This document shows positions 27,603-34,123 of a stretch of DNA of 45,794 nt, one piece after another (position 1 is the first letter of the stretch; every line of letters begins with the position of its first letter). Below the pieces are notes generated by a model, which was given only the letters and a program-made list of their open reading frames with translations, made no database searches and had not been told where the DNA came from. A program made the translations under genes and the position numbers. The stretch is from Constrictibacter sp. MBR-5 (GTDB taxonomy: Bacteria; Pseudomonadota; Alphaproteobacteria; JAJUGE01). The stretch is from NCBI RefSeq assembly GCF_040549485.1, contig NZ_JBEPTK010000025.1, forward strand, positions 1-45,794, read 5' to 3'.

Positions 27603-27758
27603 GTGCGAACGGGTGCGGCAATTGAAGCGTATATCGAGACGCTGGCGGAAGAGTGTGCCCTGAAGAGCATGCAGCGGCCGATCCGCTTCGCGGTGCGAGA
27701 GGCCTTAACGGCAGTGACGACGCCGTTCGGTGCGATTGTACAGGGGCGGCGACATTAG
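27603..27758 (+). CDS. Unassigned short ORF or 3' gene fragment
   Basis: From a GTG at 27603 the frame gives about 51 residues (AAIEAYIETLAEECALKSMQ, then PIRFAVREALTAVTTPFGAI) with coding-like composition. The TAG at 27756-27758 directly abuts the dispersed repeat that starts at 27759. No ribosome-binding site is evident, and I do not recognise the protein. It may be the tail of a gene whose front was lost. Confidence 0.3.
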   Translation: MRTGAAIEAYIETLAEECALKSMQRPIRFAVREALTAVTTPFGAIVQGRRH

Positions 27759-27784
27759 TGGGAGTCCATCCGGATGGACTCCCA
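27759..27784. repeat. Perfect 26-bp palindrome
   Basis: Arms TGGGAGTCCATCC and GGATGGACTCCCA abut with no spacer. It is the left end of the long dispersed repeat copy; the partner copy at 4641 has a decayed version. As RNA or single-stranded DNA it would form a stable hairpin. Confidence 0.85.
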
Positions 27785-27928
27785 GGGGCGTTCATCGCGG
27801 AGCGACATCGGCCGTTGTAATCTTGCTGAGCAGCGGGCAGTCCCTTGGGTCGCTTCCAGAGACGTGTGAACTGGGAAGGCCCATGTCGGGGATACCTTAT
27901 CCGCAAGATCGCCGTTCACCGTGGCATG
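27759..27928. repeat. Dispersed repeat, copy 3 (long form)
   Basis: About 170 bp matching the copy at 4641-4803 across its length: palindrome at the left, a middle section with GTTCATCG.GG.GCGACA.CGGCCGT, and the shared core GGGGATACCTTATCCGCAAG ending TTCACCGTGGCATG. Within the core, GGATACCTTATCC is itself a dyad. It directly precedes the broken 3' end of the ffh-like remnant. Confidence 0.75.
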
Positions 27929-27938
27929 CGTAGGTGCT

Positions 27939-28166
27939 GTCCAGGTAGCCGACCAGCAGCGGCTCGTGCGGGTGGATCGCGTCGCGGACGGCGATCGCCT
28001 CCCGCATCATCTTCTCGTCGATGCCGAGGCGGCCGCTGTGTCGAGAAAACGGCGTCGTAGCCTTCGCGCCGGCGATCACCACCGGGAGCTCGCCGAACAC
28101 GACGCGCAGTGTGGCCGCGCCGATCTGGCGGCCGATCTGCGCGAGGTGCTCCTGGGCGGCGGGCGG
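27939..28166 (-). pseudogene. SRP54/Ffh-like GTPase fragment
   Basis: A minus-strand frame reads PPAAQEHLAQIGRQIGAATL, ELPVVIA, then SGRLGIDEKMMREAIAVRDA followed by HPHEPLLV. This matches the central G domain of Ffh (RPAA.EQL..LG...., DTAGRL.IDE.LM.E...I......P.E.LLV), the signal recognition particle GTPase. The part between the two blocks is shortened and scrambled, the Walker A front is missing, and the frame leaves the gene at 27939 into the dispersed repeat. It is a dead shard of a gene that normally sits in the chromosome core. Confidence 0.6.
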
Positions 28167-28352
28167 TGGATGTCCACCGATCCATAACTGGCGAAGCGGC
28201 GCGCCGGATGTAAGCGGACGGCGCGCGGAAAGCAACTCCGGCGCTCCGTCGAAACTTCCATAGAACCCCGTCAATCGGCCGCTGCCAGTTCTTCTCCGGC
28301 ACCAGTACGGACGGCACCACGGCGGGGAGAGCCCCGCCCTATCTCTGCATAT

Positions 28353-28490
28353 TCAGCTCGCTGGCTCCTCGTCTACTGGGGCCGGGTCGGGCATGATCGA
28401 GATCGGATCGCTGGCGGGAAATGTCTCGGTGAGGGCTTCGTCCAGGCGGGCGTCGGCCTTCTCGTGCTCGGTACGATCGTCGGCTGGCAT
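28353..28490 (-). CDS. Small hypothetical protein (45 aa)
   Basis: A short acidic protein ending ARLDEALTETFPASDPISIM then DPAPVDEEPAS. I recall small proteins with an L-D-E-A-L-x-E-T-F-P-A-S-D-P motif as common in alphaproteobacteria, with no known role. The ATG at 28490 has AAGGAG 9 bases upstream; ATGs at 28496 and 28520 are alternatives. Confidence 0.6.
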   Translation of the reverse strand: MPADDRTEHEKADARLDEALTETFPASDPISIMPDPAPVDEEPAS

Positions 28491-28738
28491 CTGCATTCGC
28501 TCCTTCTGGCTCGACATCATTCTGTACCTCTGGCGAAACGGTCGGGGCGCCGGCTTTCCTGCTCGGAGTGCCGACGCATAATAACTATCTGGAGTGCAGC
28601 ACCGGGATAGAAAGGCGTCGCGACGATACGCAGTTGCACCCCGGCGACCTCCACCCACCCAAGTGCGCCGCCCTCGCGCACTTTTCGGCTCAGGAGAATG
28701 CGGTGATCATCCGATCCTCAGATCAAGTTTCGCGCAGC

Positions 28739-29040
28739 CCGTTCAAGCGCTTCCTCGTACCGAAGGGCTTTCGCGTCGAGCAGGGATCGGAAGTCGGACG
28801 AGGGCGGGCATGGCCGGCGCCGGCCGGTGCACACCGCGTGAAGGCGTTCGAGATCTATCGTTACGATCCCCGGCCGTGCTGCTTCAGGCTTGGCGGTGGC
28901 TGGCCGACAGCCGCGATGAAGCCGCTGACGAACGCCTCGACGAATTGCAGGACCCGTTCAGGCTGTACCGCTGTCACACCATCCTGAACTGCACCCGGAC
29001 CTGCCCCAAGGCCATTGCCGAGATAAAGAAGTTGATCCCA
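28739..29040 (+). pseudogene. sdhB: Internally deleted sdhB (succinate dehydrogenase Fe-S subunit)
   Basis: The left part (28739-28870) reads like the SdhB N-terminus: [20 protein letters not shown]. At about 28870 the frame changes and the C-terminal part follows: [47 protein letters not shown]. The entire middle, including the [2Fe-2S] domain and most [4Fe-4S]/[3Fe-4S] cysteines, is gone (~160 residues), and a GLNPA-type segment between TCPK and AIAEIKK is also missing. SdhB normally has ~260 aa. The remnant cannot work. Confidence 0.8.
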
Positions 29041-29087
29041 TGCGCCATGAGGCGCAGGACAGTGACTACGGTGAAAGGAGCGGCACG

Positions 29088-29531
29088 ATGCTCGTTGAGA
29101 GGATGCTTCCCGCCGCGCGCGGGAAGCCGGCAACTGTCGGGATAGACGCACCGCTCATCGATGCGGCGAAGCTTTTGCAGGGCGCCGACGCGAACCTTGT
29201 CATTGTCTGCGATGCCGCCGGCGCGATGGCCGGGGTCATCACGAAAACCGATATCGTCGCCCGGATCGGCGACTGTCACGGTGCGAGCTGCGTTACTGCC
29301 GCGTCCGCCGTCATGACGCGCGCCGTGACCTTCTGCCACCCGGACAGCTTCGTAAAGGATGTCTGGTCGACCATGAAGGACCGGGGTTTGAAGCACCTCC
29401 CCGTCACCGATCGGGATCTACGCCCGATCGGTGTAATCAATGCCCGACAGGTCGTGCAGGCGCTCCTCGAAGAGGTGGAGTACGAGGAGCAACTCCTGCG
29501 AGATTACGTGATGTGCATAGGATATCGCTGA
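29088..29531 (+). CDS. CBS-pair domain protein
   Basis: 147 aa containing two CBS domains and nothing else: [20 protein letters not shown] with [13 protein letters not shown] in the first, and [20 protein letters not shown] with [20 protein letters not shown] in the second. CBS pairs bind adenine nucleotides and act as energy sensors. An AAAGGAG site lies 8 bases before the ATG at 29088. It is the intact paralogue of the frameshifted CBS gene at 10277; both end in IGYR. It lies just upstream of the FNR-box-led block. Confidence 0.88.
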   Translation: MLVERMLPAARGKPATVGIDAPLIDAAKLLQGADANLVIVCDAAGAMAGVITKTDIVARIGDCHGASCVTAASAVMTRAVTFCHPDSFVKDVWSTMKDRGLKHLPVTDRDLRPIGVINARQVVQALLEEVEYEEQLLRDYVMCIGYR

Positions 29532-29785
29532 ACATGGTTGGGCGCCCAAGCTCGTGCCGTCCTCGTGGCTCTCGCCGAAGGTGGCGCGGACCCCCCTGTC
29601 CACTGCTGCAGCACGGACCGAGCCTATCAGGGTCGACTGCGTGAGGCTGACGGTGAACGTCCGACATGAACTGTCGGCGATTCCCACCCTAAATCGCGAG
29701 AAGTGACGGTCGATCGGGTTCTCATCAGCCTCCGGCAGTTGGCGACCTGCTTGCCCCTATCACCCGGTGGAACTGATGCAAATCC

Positions 29786-29799
29786 TTGATCAAGATCAA
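29786..29799. promoter_or_regulatory. FNR/FixK-type box
   Basis: TTGATCAAGATCAA, a perfect match to TTGAT-N4-ATCAA, the binding site of Fnr/FixK/Anr regulators. It is 116 bases before the 27-codon ORF. The duplicate block has TTGATCACGACAGC at the same place, so the right half-site is lost there. Confidence 0.85.
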
Positions 29800-29915
29800 G
29801 GAGGGGCTAAGTGAGATGGCAGTCGGCCGCGGCGAGCTAGCCGGGTTGCTGGGCGCACAGGGGGTGGGATTGCGCAGCCGCCAGTGCCGCTGTATCGATA
29901 CAGAGGGAAGAGTGG

Positions 29916-29999
29916 ATGAAGGATCAGCGGATCTTGTGGGGGGCCCTTCTGGTTGCGGTGGCCTTGTTGATGGGCTGGAACTTAGGTTTGTTCGCCTGA
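29916..29999 (+). CDS. 27-aa single-helix membrane micro-protein, copy 1
   Basis: MKDQRILWGALLVAVALLMG then WNLGLFA, stop. A charged N-terminus is followed by one hydrophobic helix. A purine-rich GGGAAGAG element precedes the ATG by a few bases. The duplicate at 43097 keeps the exact length, start, stop and all but three residues, while other base changes are silent, which argues that it is translated. It sits between the FNR box and the pentapeptide gene, so it is probably induced at low oxygen. Function unknown. Confidence 0.6.
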   Translation: MKDQRILWGALLVAVALLMGWNLGLFA

Positions 30000-30031
30000 A
30001 GCTCCAGGGAGACGAGAGACGCAAGTGCCAC

Positions 30032-30505
30032 ATGCGATACCGTGCGCTCACCACAAGCCTGTTCGCCATCGCGACGGCCGCAGCATCAGCCTCTTTGGCC
30101 AGCAGTTCTGCATGCGAGATCAAGCCGAGGACGAACTGCGCGGGGGTTGATCTTTCGGGGCGTGATCTCGCCAACGCCAGCCTCTCCGACGCCGATCTGT
30201 CGGGCGCTAACCTGGCAGGAGCCAACCTGACCGGAGTGGATTTCTACAGCACCAATCTGTCAGGCGCAGTGCTCGCCGATGCGCAGCTCATAGGCGCAGT
30301 CCTCAACAGAACGGATTTGTCGAACGCCAACTTGTCCCGAGCGGATTTGACAGCTGCCGACATACGGGCGGCAGATTTATCCAGCGCCGACCTGTCGAAC
30401 GCAAAGCTCGGTCGAGCCGAATTAACCTACAGCGACCTCAGCGGCGCCACGTGGATCGACGGGCAAATCTGCGCGCCTGGTTCCATAGGCGCGTGTAAGC
30501 CATAG
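30032..30505 (+). CDS. Exported pentapeptide-repeat protein, copy 1
   Basis: 157 aa. Sec signal (MRYRALTTSLFAIATAAASA), a short Cys-containing linker (CEIKPRTNC), then about 18 pentapeptide repeats of the A(D/N)LxX type (DLSGRDL.NASLSDADLSGA and on), forming a right-handed quadrilateral beta-helix, and a Cys-containing tail ending GACKP. Four cysteines flank the repeat domain and may form disulfides in the periplasm. The start at 30032 gives a proper signal peptide; the frame is open further upstream to 29786. The micro-ORF ends 32 bases upstream. Function unknown. Confidence 0.8.
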   Translation: MRYRALTTSLFAIATAAASASLASSSACEIKPRTNCAGVDLSGRDLANASLSDADLSGANLAGANLTGVDFYSTNLSGAVLADAQLIGAVLNRTDLSNANLSRADLTAADIRAADLSSADLSNAKLGRAELTYSDLSGATWIDGQICAPGSIGACKP

Positions 30506-30737
30506 CTCTTGCCGACGGAGGAGGTGAGGCAGCGCGTGCAGCAGTGGCCCACCCATTGCGCCGATCAAGCGCCGATTGGGCTGTCCCTAGACTACATGTC
30601 CGCCTGAGTACGGGGCGACCCGTCTCACAGTATGCAGGTAACGAGGGCTGCGCCGGATAGGCCGGTGCCGAGCCTCATGCATCGGGAGACGGGCGCGGGT
30701 GCGCCTGCGCCAAACCCTGCGCGCACTCGGTCCGACC

Positions 30738-31199
30738 ATGTCCCGCCCGACATGGCGCGAGGCTCTGCGCGCATCGCTGGGGGCGGGTGCGGGGCTTGCG
30801 CTCTGCGGCGCGATCCTGATCACTGTTAGTTCATGGGTCGGCGCGGCCCACGCCTGCTGCTGATTGCGCCGCTCGGGGCGACGGCGTTCCTGGCCACCGC
30901 CGACCAGGGTTGGGCAAGCGCGGAGTTAGGCACAGTGCGACGGCGTTGGCCGATCCGCTCACAGGCGAACTTGGCTACGGCTTCGTGCTCGCACCGGTGA
31001 TGCTTGACACGATGCTGCTGGTTGCCTTGGCTGTGCTCTACAATAGAACAACGGGGCGGCGCTATCCATTCCGCCAGCCGAAATCGTATGGAACCCATGC
31101 GACCGCGGACCCTGCGCCGGAACGCCGGCTGGGCCTGAGCGCGGATGACCTGTCCACTATGCTCGACCGTTTCAACCTGAGTGCCAACATCGGTGACGT
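30738..31199 (+). pseudogene. HPP-family membrane protein, 5' part (decayed)
   Basis: Three frames together give HPP-family sequence: REALRASLGAGAGLALCGAI, then LLLIAPLGATAFLA, then GELGYGFVLAPVMLDTMLLV and NRTTGRRYP. The central helices with the HPP motif are deleted around 30910-30940, and two frameshifts are present. The linker LSADDLSTMLDRFNLSANIG runs to 31199, where an IS3-family element is inserted. The CBS half continues at 32385. Confidence 0.8.
31196..31199. repeat. 4-bp target duplication (left)
   Basis: ACGT directly before the IS end; the same four bases follow the element at 32385-32388. A 4-bp duplication fits the IS407-like branch of IS3. Confidence 0.8.
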
Positions 31200-31219
31200 T
31201 GCCCCCTATTTGCCCTCGT

Positions 31220-32077
31220 TCATAACTGGACTCTGTGCTCGTTTTGGCCCTTGTGGGTCCGGATTACAAATTCGTTCGGGGTGAGGCCGCCAAGGCTCGT
31301 GTGCGGCCGGTGGGCGTTGTAATCCGTCTTCCATTCCTCGATCAGCCGACGAGCGCTCGGCAGGTTGCGGAACATGTGCTCATTGAGGCACTCGTCGCGG
31401 AAGCGACCGTTCAGGCTCTCGACGAAGCCGTTCTGCATCGGCTTGCCCGGCGCGATGTAGTGCCACTCGACCTGGCTATCTTCCTGCCATTGCAGGATCG
31501 CCCGCGATGTGAGCTCGGTACCGTTGTCGCTGACGACCATGAGCGGCCGGCCGCGAAGAGCGATGAGCGCATCGAGCTCGCGGGCGACCCGCTGGCCGGA
31601 GAGCGAGGTGTCGACGACGAGCGCCAGGCATTCGCGGGTGAAGTCGTCGACCACGACCAGCACACGAAAGCGCCGGCCGTCGACGAGTTGGTCGGCGACG
31701 AAGTCGAGGCGCCAGCGCTGGTTCGGTCCCTGTGGCACGGCCATCGGCGCCCGCGTCCCGAGAGCGCGCTTGCGCCCCCCGCGCCGGCGCACCGTCAGCC
31801 GCTCCTCCCGATAGAGCCGGAACAGCTTCTTGTGGTTCAGCGCGACGCCTTCCCATCGCAGCAGGATGTGCAGCCGCCCATAGCCGAACCGCCGACGTTG
31901 GCCCGCCAGCGTCTTCAGGCGCTCCCTGATCTCCGCGTCGTCGGACCGCCGCGAGGCATAGCGGCAGGTCTTCGGGTCGAGCCCGATCAGTCCGCACGCC
32001 CGACGCTGCGAATAGCTCTTCTTTTCGATAGCCCAGGTCACGAACGCTCTCCGCGATCCGGGCTTCAGAAGTTTTTT
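31220..32077 (-). CDS. IS3-family transposase OrfB, made by -1 frameshift
   Basis: Integrase-core protein: [36 protein letters not shown], then the DDE catalytic residues in [21 protein letters not shown] and [16 protein letters not shown]. It lacks its own clear start; the usual route is a -1 slip on the A6 run at 32077-32072 to make OrfAB. The frame appears intact to its stop. Confidence 0.9.
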   Translation of the reverse strand, partial: KKLLKPGSRRAFVTWAIEKKSYSQRRACGLIGLDPKTCRYASRRSDDAEIRERLKTLAGQRRRFGYGRLHILLRWEGVALNHKKLFRLYREERLTVRRRGGRKRALGTRAPMAVPQGPNQRWRLDFVADQLVDGRRFRVLVVVDDFTRECLALVVDTSLSGQRVARELDALIALRGRPLMVVSDNGTELTSRAILQWQEDSQVEWHYIAPGKPMQNGFVESLNGRFRDECLNEHMFRNLPSARRLIEEWKTDYNAHRPHTSLGGLTPNEFVIRTHKGQNEHRVQL

Positions 32078-32331
32078 CCGAGCGCCTCGCGCAGCGTCGC
32101 AACGTCCAGCATCGATTCCGCCAGCAGCTTCTTGAGCTTGCGGTTCTCGTCGTCGAGCGCCTTCAGCCGGCGCGCATCGGACACCTCCATGCCCCCACAG
32201 CGGCTGCGCCAGTTGTAGAAGGTCGCGTCGCTGATCCCGTGCTTCCGGCAGAGATCCGTCACCGCAATCCCGGCCTGATGCTCCTTCAGGACCGCAATGA
32301 TCTGCTCTTCGCTGAACCGGCTCTTCTTCAT
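32065..32331 (-). CDS. IS3-family transposase OrfA
   Basis: 88 aa: [40 protein letters not shown], then a coiled-coil [20 protein letters not shown]. The end GKNF overlaps the AAAAAAC slip sequence used for OrfAB. Typical length and motifs for the IS407-like group. Confidence 0.92.
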   Translation of the reverse strand: MKKSRFSEEQIIAVLKEHQAGIAVTDLCRKHGISDATFYNWRSRCGGMEVSDARRLKALDDENRKLKKLLAESMLDVATLREALGKNF

Positions 32332-32384
32332 CTCCGTCTCCTTCCGACGGAGTCCAGTTCAAACCGAGGGCGCTTCAGGGGGCA

Positions 32385-32920
32385 ACGTCATCGGCGCCGA
32401 GGATTTCGGCCGCATTCTGGTCGCTGCCGAGGCCGAGGCCGCACGGCGCCACTTCGACGACTTGACCTGCGGCGCGGTCATGTCGCGTGATTTGATAACG
32501 GTCGCACCCGATACCCGCCTCGGCGTTGTCGCAGACCTCTTTCGTCGGCACATGTTCAAGACCCTGCCCGTCGTGGATGGGCATGGCGTAGTGCGCGGCA
32601 TCATCACCCAGAACGACCTGATTCAGCGCGCGCGTCTCGACTCGGTCGGCTACGGTGGGGGTTTTGCGGCCAGCCTGACCCGCCTTGCCTGCCCGGGCCG
32701 CGACCGGCGGCTGCGCGCCCGCGACATCATGACTCCCGACTTGCCGACCGTCGGGCCCGCTGACGGCATCGGCGTCCTGGTCCGGTTGCTGGCCGATGGC
32801 GGCTTGCAGGCAGCTCCCGTCGAAGGCCCGCGGCTCGTCGGCATCGTGACGCGGTCGGACCTGATCGCGGTCCTGGCGCGCCAGACGCTTCTTGCGGGCG
32901 CCCTGCAAAAGGCTGCGTGA
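32385..32920 (+). pseudogene. HPP-CBS protein, 3' part (CBS domains)
   Basis: Continues the gene broken at 31199: IGAEDFGRILVAAEAEAARR, then CBS domain one (VMSRDLITVAPDTRLGVVAD, TLPVVDGHGVVRGIITQNDL) and CBS domain two (DIMTPDLPTVGPADGIGVLV, RLVGIVTRSDLIAVLARQ) to the stop at 32920. The CBS part itself is intact. With the membrane half deleted, frameshifted and IS-split, the gene is dead. Confidence 0.85.
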
Positions 32921-33240
32921 CCCTTGGACGGCTTCGATCCGGTCTGACGACGATAGGAGGCCGCCAGGAAATGCCGCCGAACTGGTCGGGTGGTTTTCGC
33001 CACGATCTCGATGTCGATGAGGGTGGTGCTCTGCGGCATGTCGCTGGAGAAGCCCATGTCGGCAAACGCCTTGGCCACGACCAGAAAGGAGCGGCGCGAC
33101 AGGCGCAGAACCGGAATGGCATCATCGCGATCCTGGACATCGGCAGGCTGAGGATCGAGGACGAGGCCGCGCCCGTCGGTGTCGCTGACCTTCATTACCG
33201 CGGCGACACCGTTCCATCGTTCTATTGTGCGGAACGGCAT
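32650..33240 (-). CDS. Hypothetical protein, 3' part doubtful
   Basis: Not recognised. From an ATG at 33240 the first ~90 residues have strongly coding-like codon use (MKVSDTDGRGLVLDPQPADV, RLSRRSFLVVAKAFADMGFS, TTLIDIEIVAKTTRP). Beyond about 32950 the frame becomes basic and runs antisense through the second CBS domain, so the real gene probably ended or was cut there. Dispersed repeat copy 4 lies just upstream of its start. Confidence 0.35.
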   Translation of the reverse strand: MPFRTIERWNGVAAVMKVSDTDGRGLVLDPQPADVQDRDDAIPVLRLSRRSFLVVAKAFADMGFSSDMPQSTTLIDIEIVAKTTRPVRRHFLAASYRRQTGSKPSKGHAAFCRAPARSVWRARTAIRSDRVTMPTSRGPSTGAACKPPSASNRTRTPMPSAGPTVGKSGVMMSRARSRRSRPGQARRVRLAAKPPP

Positions 33241-33245
33241 TGCTG

Positions 33246-33334
33246 CTTCCCTTGGTCGTTTCCAGGGCGCGTAGCCTGTGGAAAGGCGTGTGAGGCGATA
33301 CCTTACCCGCAAGATTGCCGTTCACCGTGGCATG
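33246..33334. repeat. Dispersed repeat, copy 4 (partial)
   Basis: Matches the right half of the long copies: CTTCCCTTGGTCGTTTCCAG, then GATACCTTACCCGCAAG.TTGCCGTTCACCGTGGCATG. The palindromic left end is missing. Confidence 0.7.
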
Positions 33335-33348
33335 ATCTGCGCCGGTGA

Positions 33349-33732
33349 CGGTCGACTCTGAAAGAGGCATTGACGACCATGACGGTGATGGCCTCACCGA
33401 TGCCTCGCATCGCCGATCCGGCACGTAAGGCGTCGGCCGCCTTCGCATACGGCAGGAGTGGAGGGTGACCTCGGGCGTAGCGCGACGAGTGCCAAAGGCC
33501 GGTGAGGGGCGGAGATGCCCGTCGTTCTATTCGGGGAACCCGATGGGCATTGCCCAGGGGCTGGTGCATTAACGCGAAACCAGGCAGGAGCAGGGGAGGG
33601 GGCGCGGCCGGATGAAGGAGGCTGTGCTAATGAAGTCGCCGGATCGGCATGGTCGTGACCGAAGAGGTAGTCGGCCAGCATCGCCGCCGCGGGCATGCTC
33701 TCGGCGAAGACACCCACGGTGCCAACCAGTGC
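33349..33732. other. No recognised gene
   Basis: Open frames on the minus strand (for example AESMPAAAMLADYLFGHDHA near 33700-33640) look like pieces of coding sequence but match nothing I know and change frame. The stretch follows the small hydrophobic ORF and precedes a dispersed repeat; it is probably degenerate. Confidence 0.35.
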
Positions 33733-33861
33733 TTAAAACATGGCAACTGCGACCGCGTAAATTGTAACTGCTAGTGCGATCATGCTCGGAAGCATCACAG
33801 CTGCACCAAATACGACTGCCAGGGAACTGACCCACCCGATCCGACTTCTCGTTGCCGCCAT
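33733..33861 (-). CDS. Small hydrophobic protein downstream of ccoS (42 aa)
   Basis: Begins MAATRSRIGWVSSLAVVFGA and continues hydrophobic to AVAVAMF, so it would be one or two membrane helices with a basic N-terminus. AGAGGA lies 7 bases before the ATG. It follows ccoS by 67 bases on the same strand. Small single-helix subunits are known in some cbb3 oxidases (CcoM), but I cannot show homology. Codon use is less GC-rich than in the cco genes. Could also be a chance frame. Confidence 0.4.
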   Translation of the reverse strand: MAATRSRIGWVSSLAVVFGAAVMLPSMIALAVTIYAVAVAMF

Positions 33862-33928
33862 GGCTATATCCTCTAAAAGTGGTGTCGAGCCGGTTCGGTG
33901 CGTGTGATCAGATACGTCATCCTGCTCT

Positions 33929-34123
33929 TTATCCTCTCAATTTGTCCTCTCGGCGACCCGAACGATCCGGAACCGGCCGATCGTCCTCCTGGTCGAGGAG
34001 TACCCTTTCGGCTGCCCCGTCGAGATCTTCATACTGATCGCTGCGGACCGACCAGAGGAACGCCATCAGCCCTACGACGCCCATCCCCAAGGCGATCGGT
34101 ACCAGCCAAGCCAACGAAATCAC
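33929..34123 (-). CDS. ccoS: CcoS, cbb3 oxidase maturation protein
   Basis: 64 aa. One membrane helix at the N-terminus (LAWLVPIALGMGVVGLMAFL) followed by WSVRSDQYEDLDGAAERVL, the typical CcoS/FixS pattern. Needed for cofactor insertion into cbb3 oxidase. GTG start overlapping the ccoI stop (GTGA). Confidence 0.92.
   Translation of the reverse strand: MISLAWLVPIALGMGVVGLMAFLWSVRSDQYEDLDGAAERVLLDQEDDRPVPDRSGRREDKLRG

Larger units (their letters stand above)
29524..30600. repeat. Duplicated block, copy 1 (micro-ORF + pentapeptide gene)
   Basis: This ~1.1-kb block corresponds to 42700-43860, in the same orientation. The match covers a leader (GTGAGGCTGACGGTGAACGT...), the FNR-box region, a 27-codon ORF, the pentapeptide-repeat gene and a short tail (GCGCCGATTGGGCTG). 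Divergence is moderate, with indels in the leader, so the duplication is not recent. Confidence 0.85.
31200..32384 (-). mobile_element. IS3-family element (IS407-like), 1185 bp
   Basis: Bounded by imperfect inverted repeats beginning TGCCCCCT and sharing GCCCTCG and AACTGGACTC. Flanked by ACGT target repeats. Removing the element plus one ACGT restores a continuous reading frame (IGDVIGAEDFGR) through the HPP-CBS gene, which proves the boundaries. It carries orfA and orfB on the minus strand. Confidence 0.95.

Noticed and set aside
29816-30031. Upstream extension of pentapeptide gene copy 1 from an ATG at 29816
   Set aside because: Although the frame is open and AAGGAGG precedes it, the extension is not conserved in copy 2 (stop codons present) and would bury the signal peptide.
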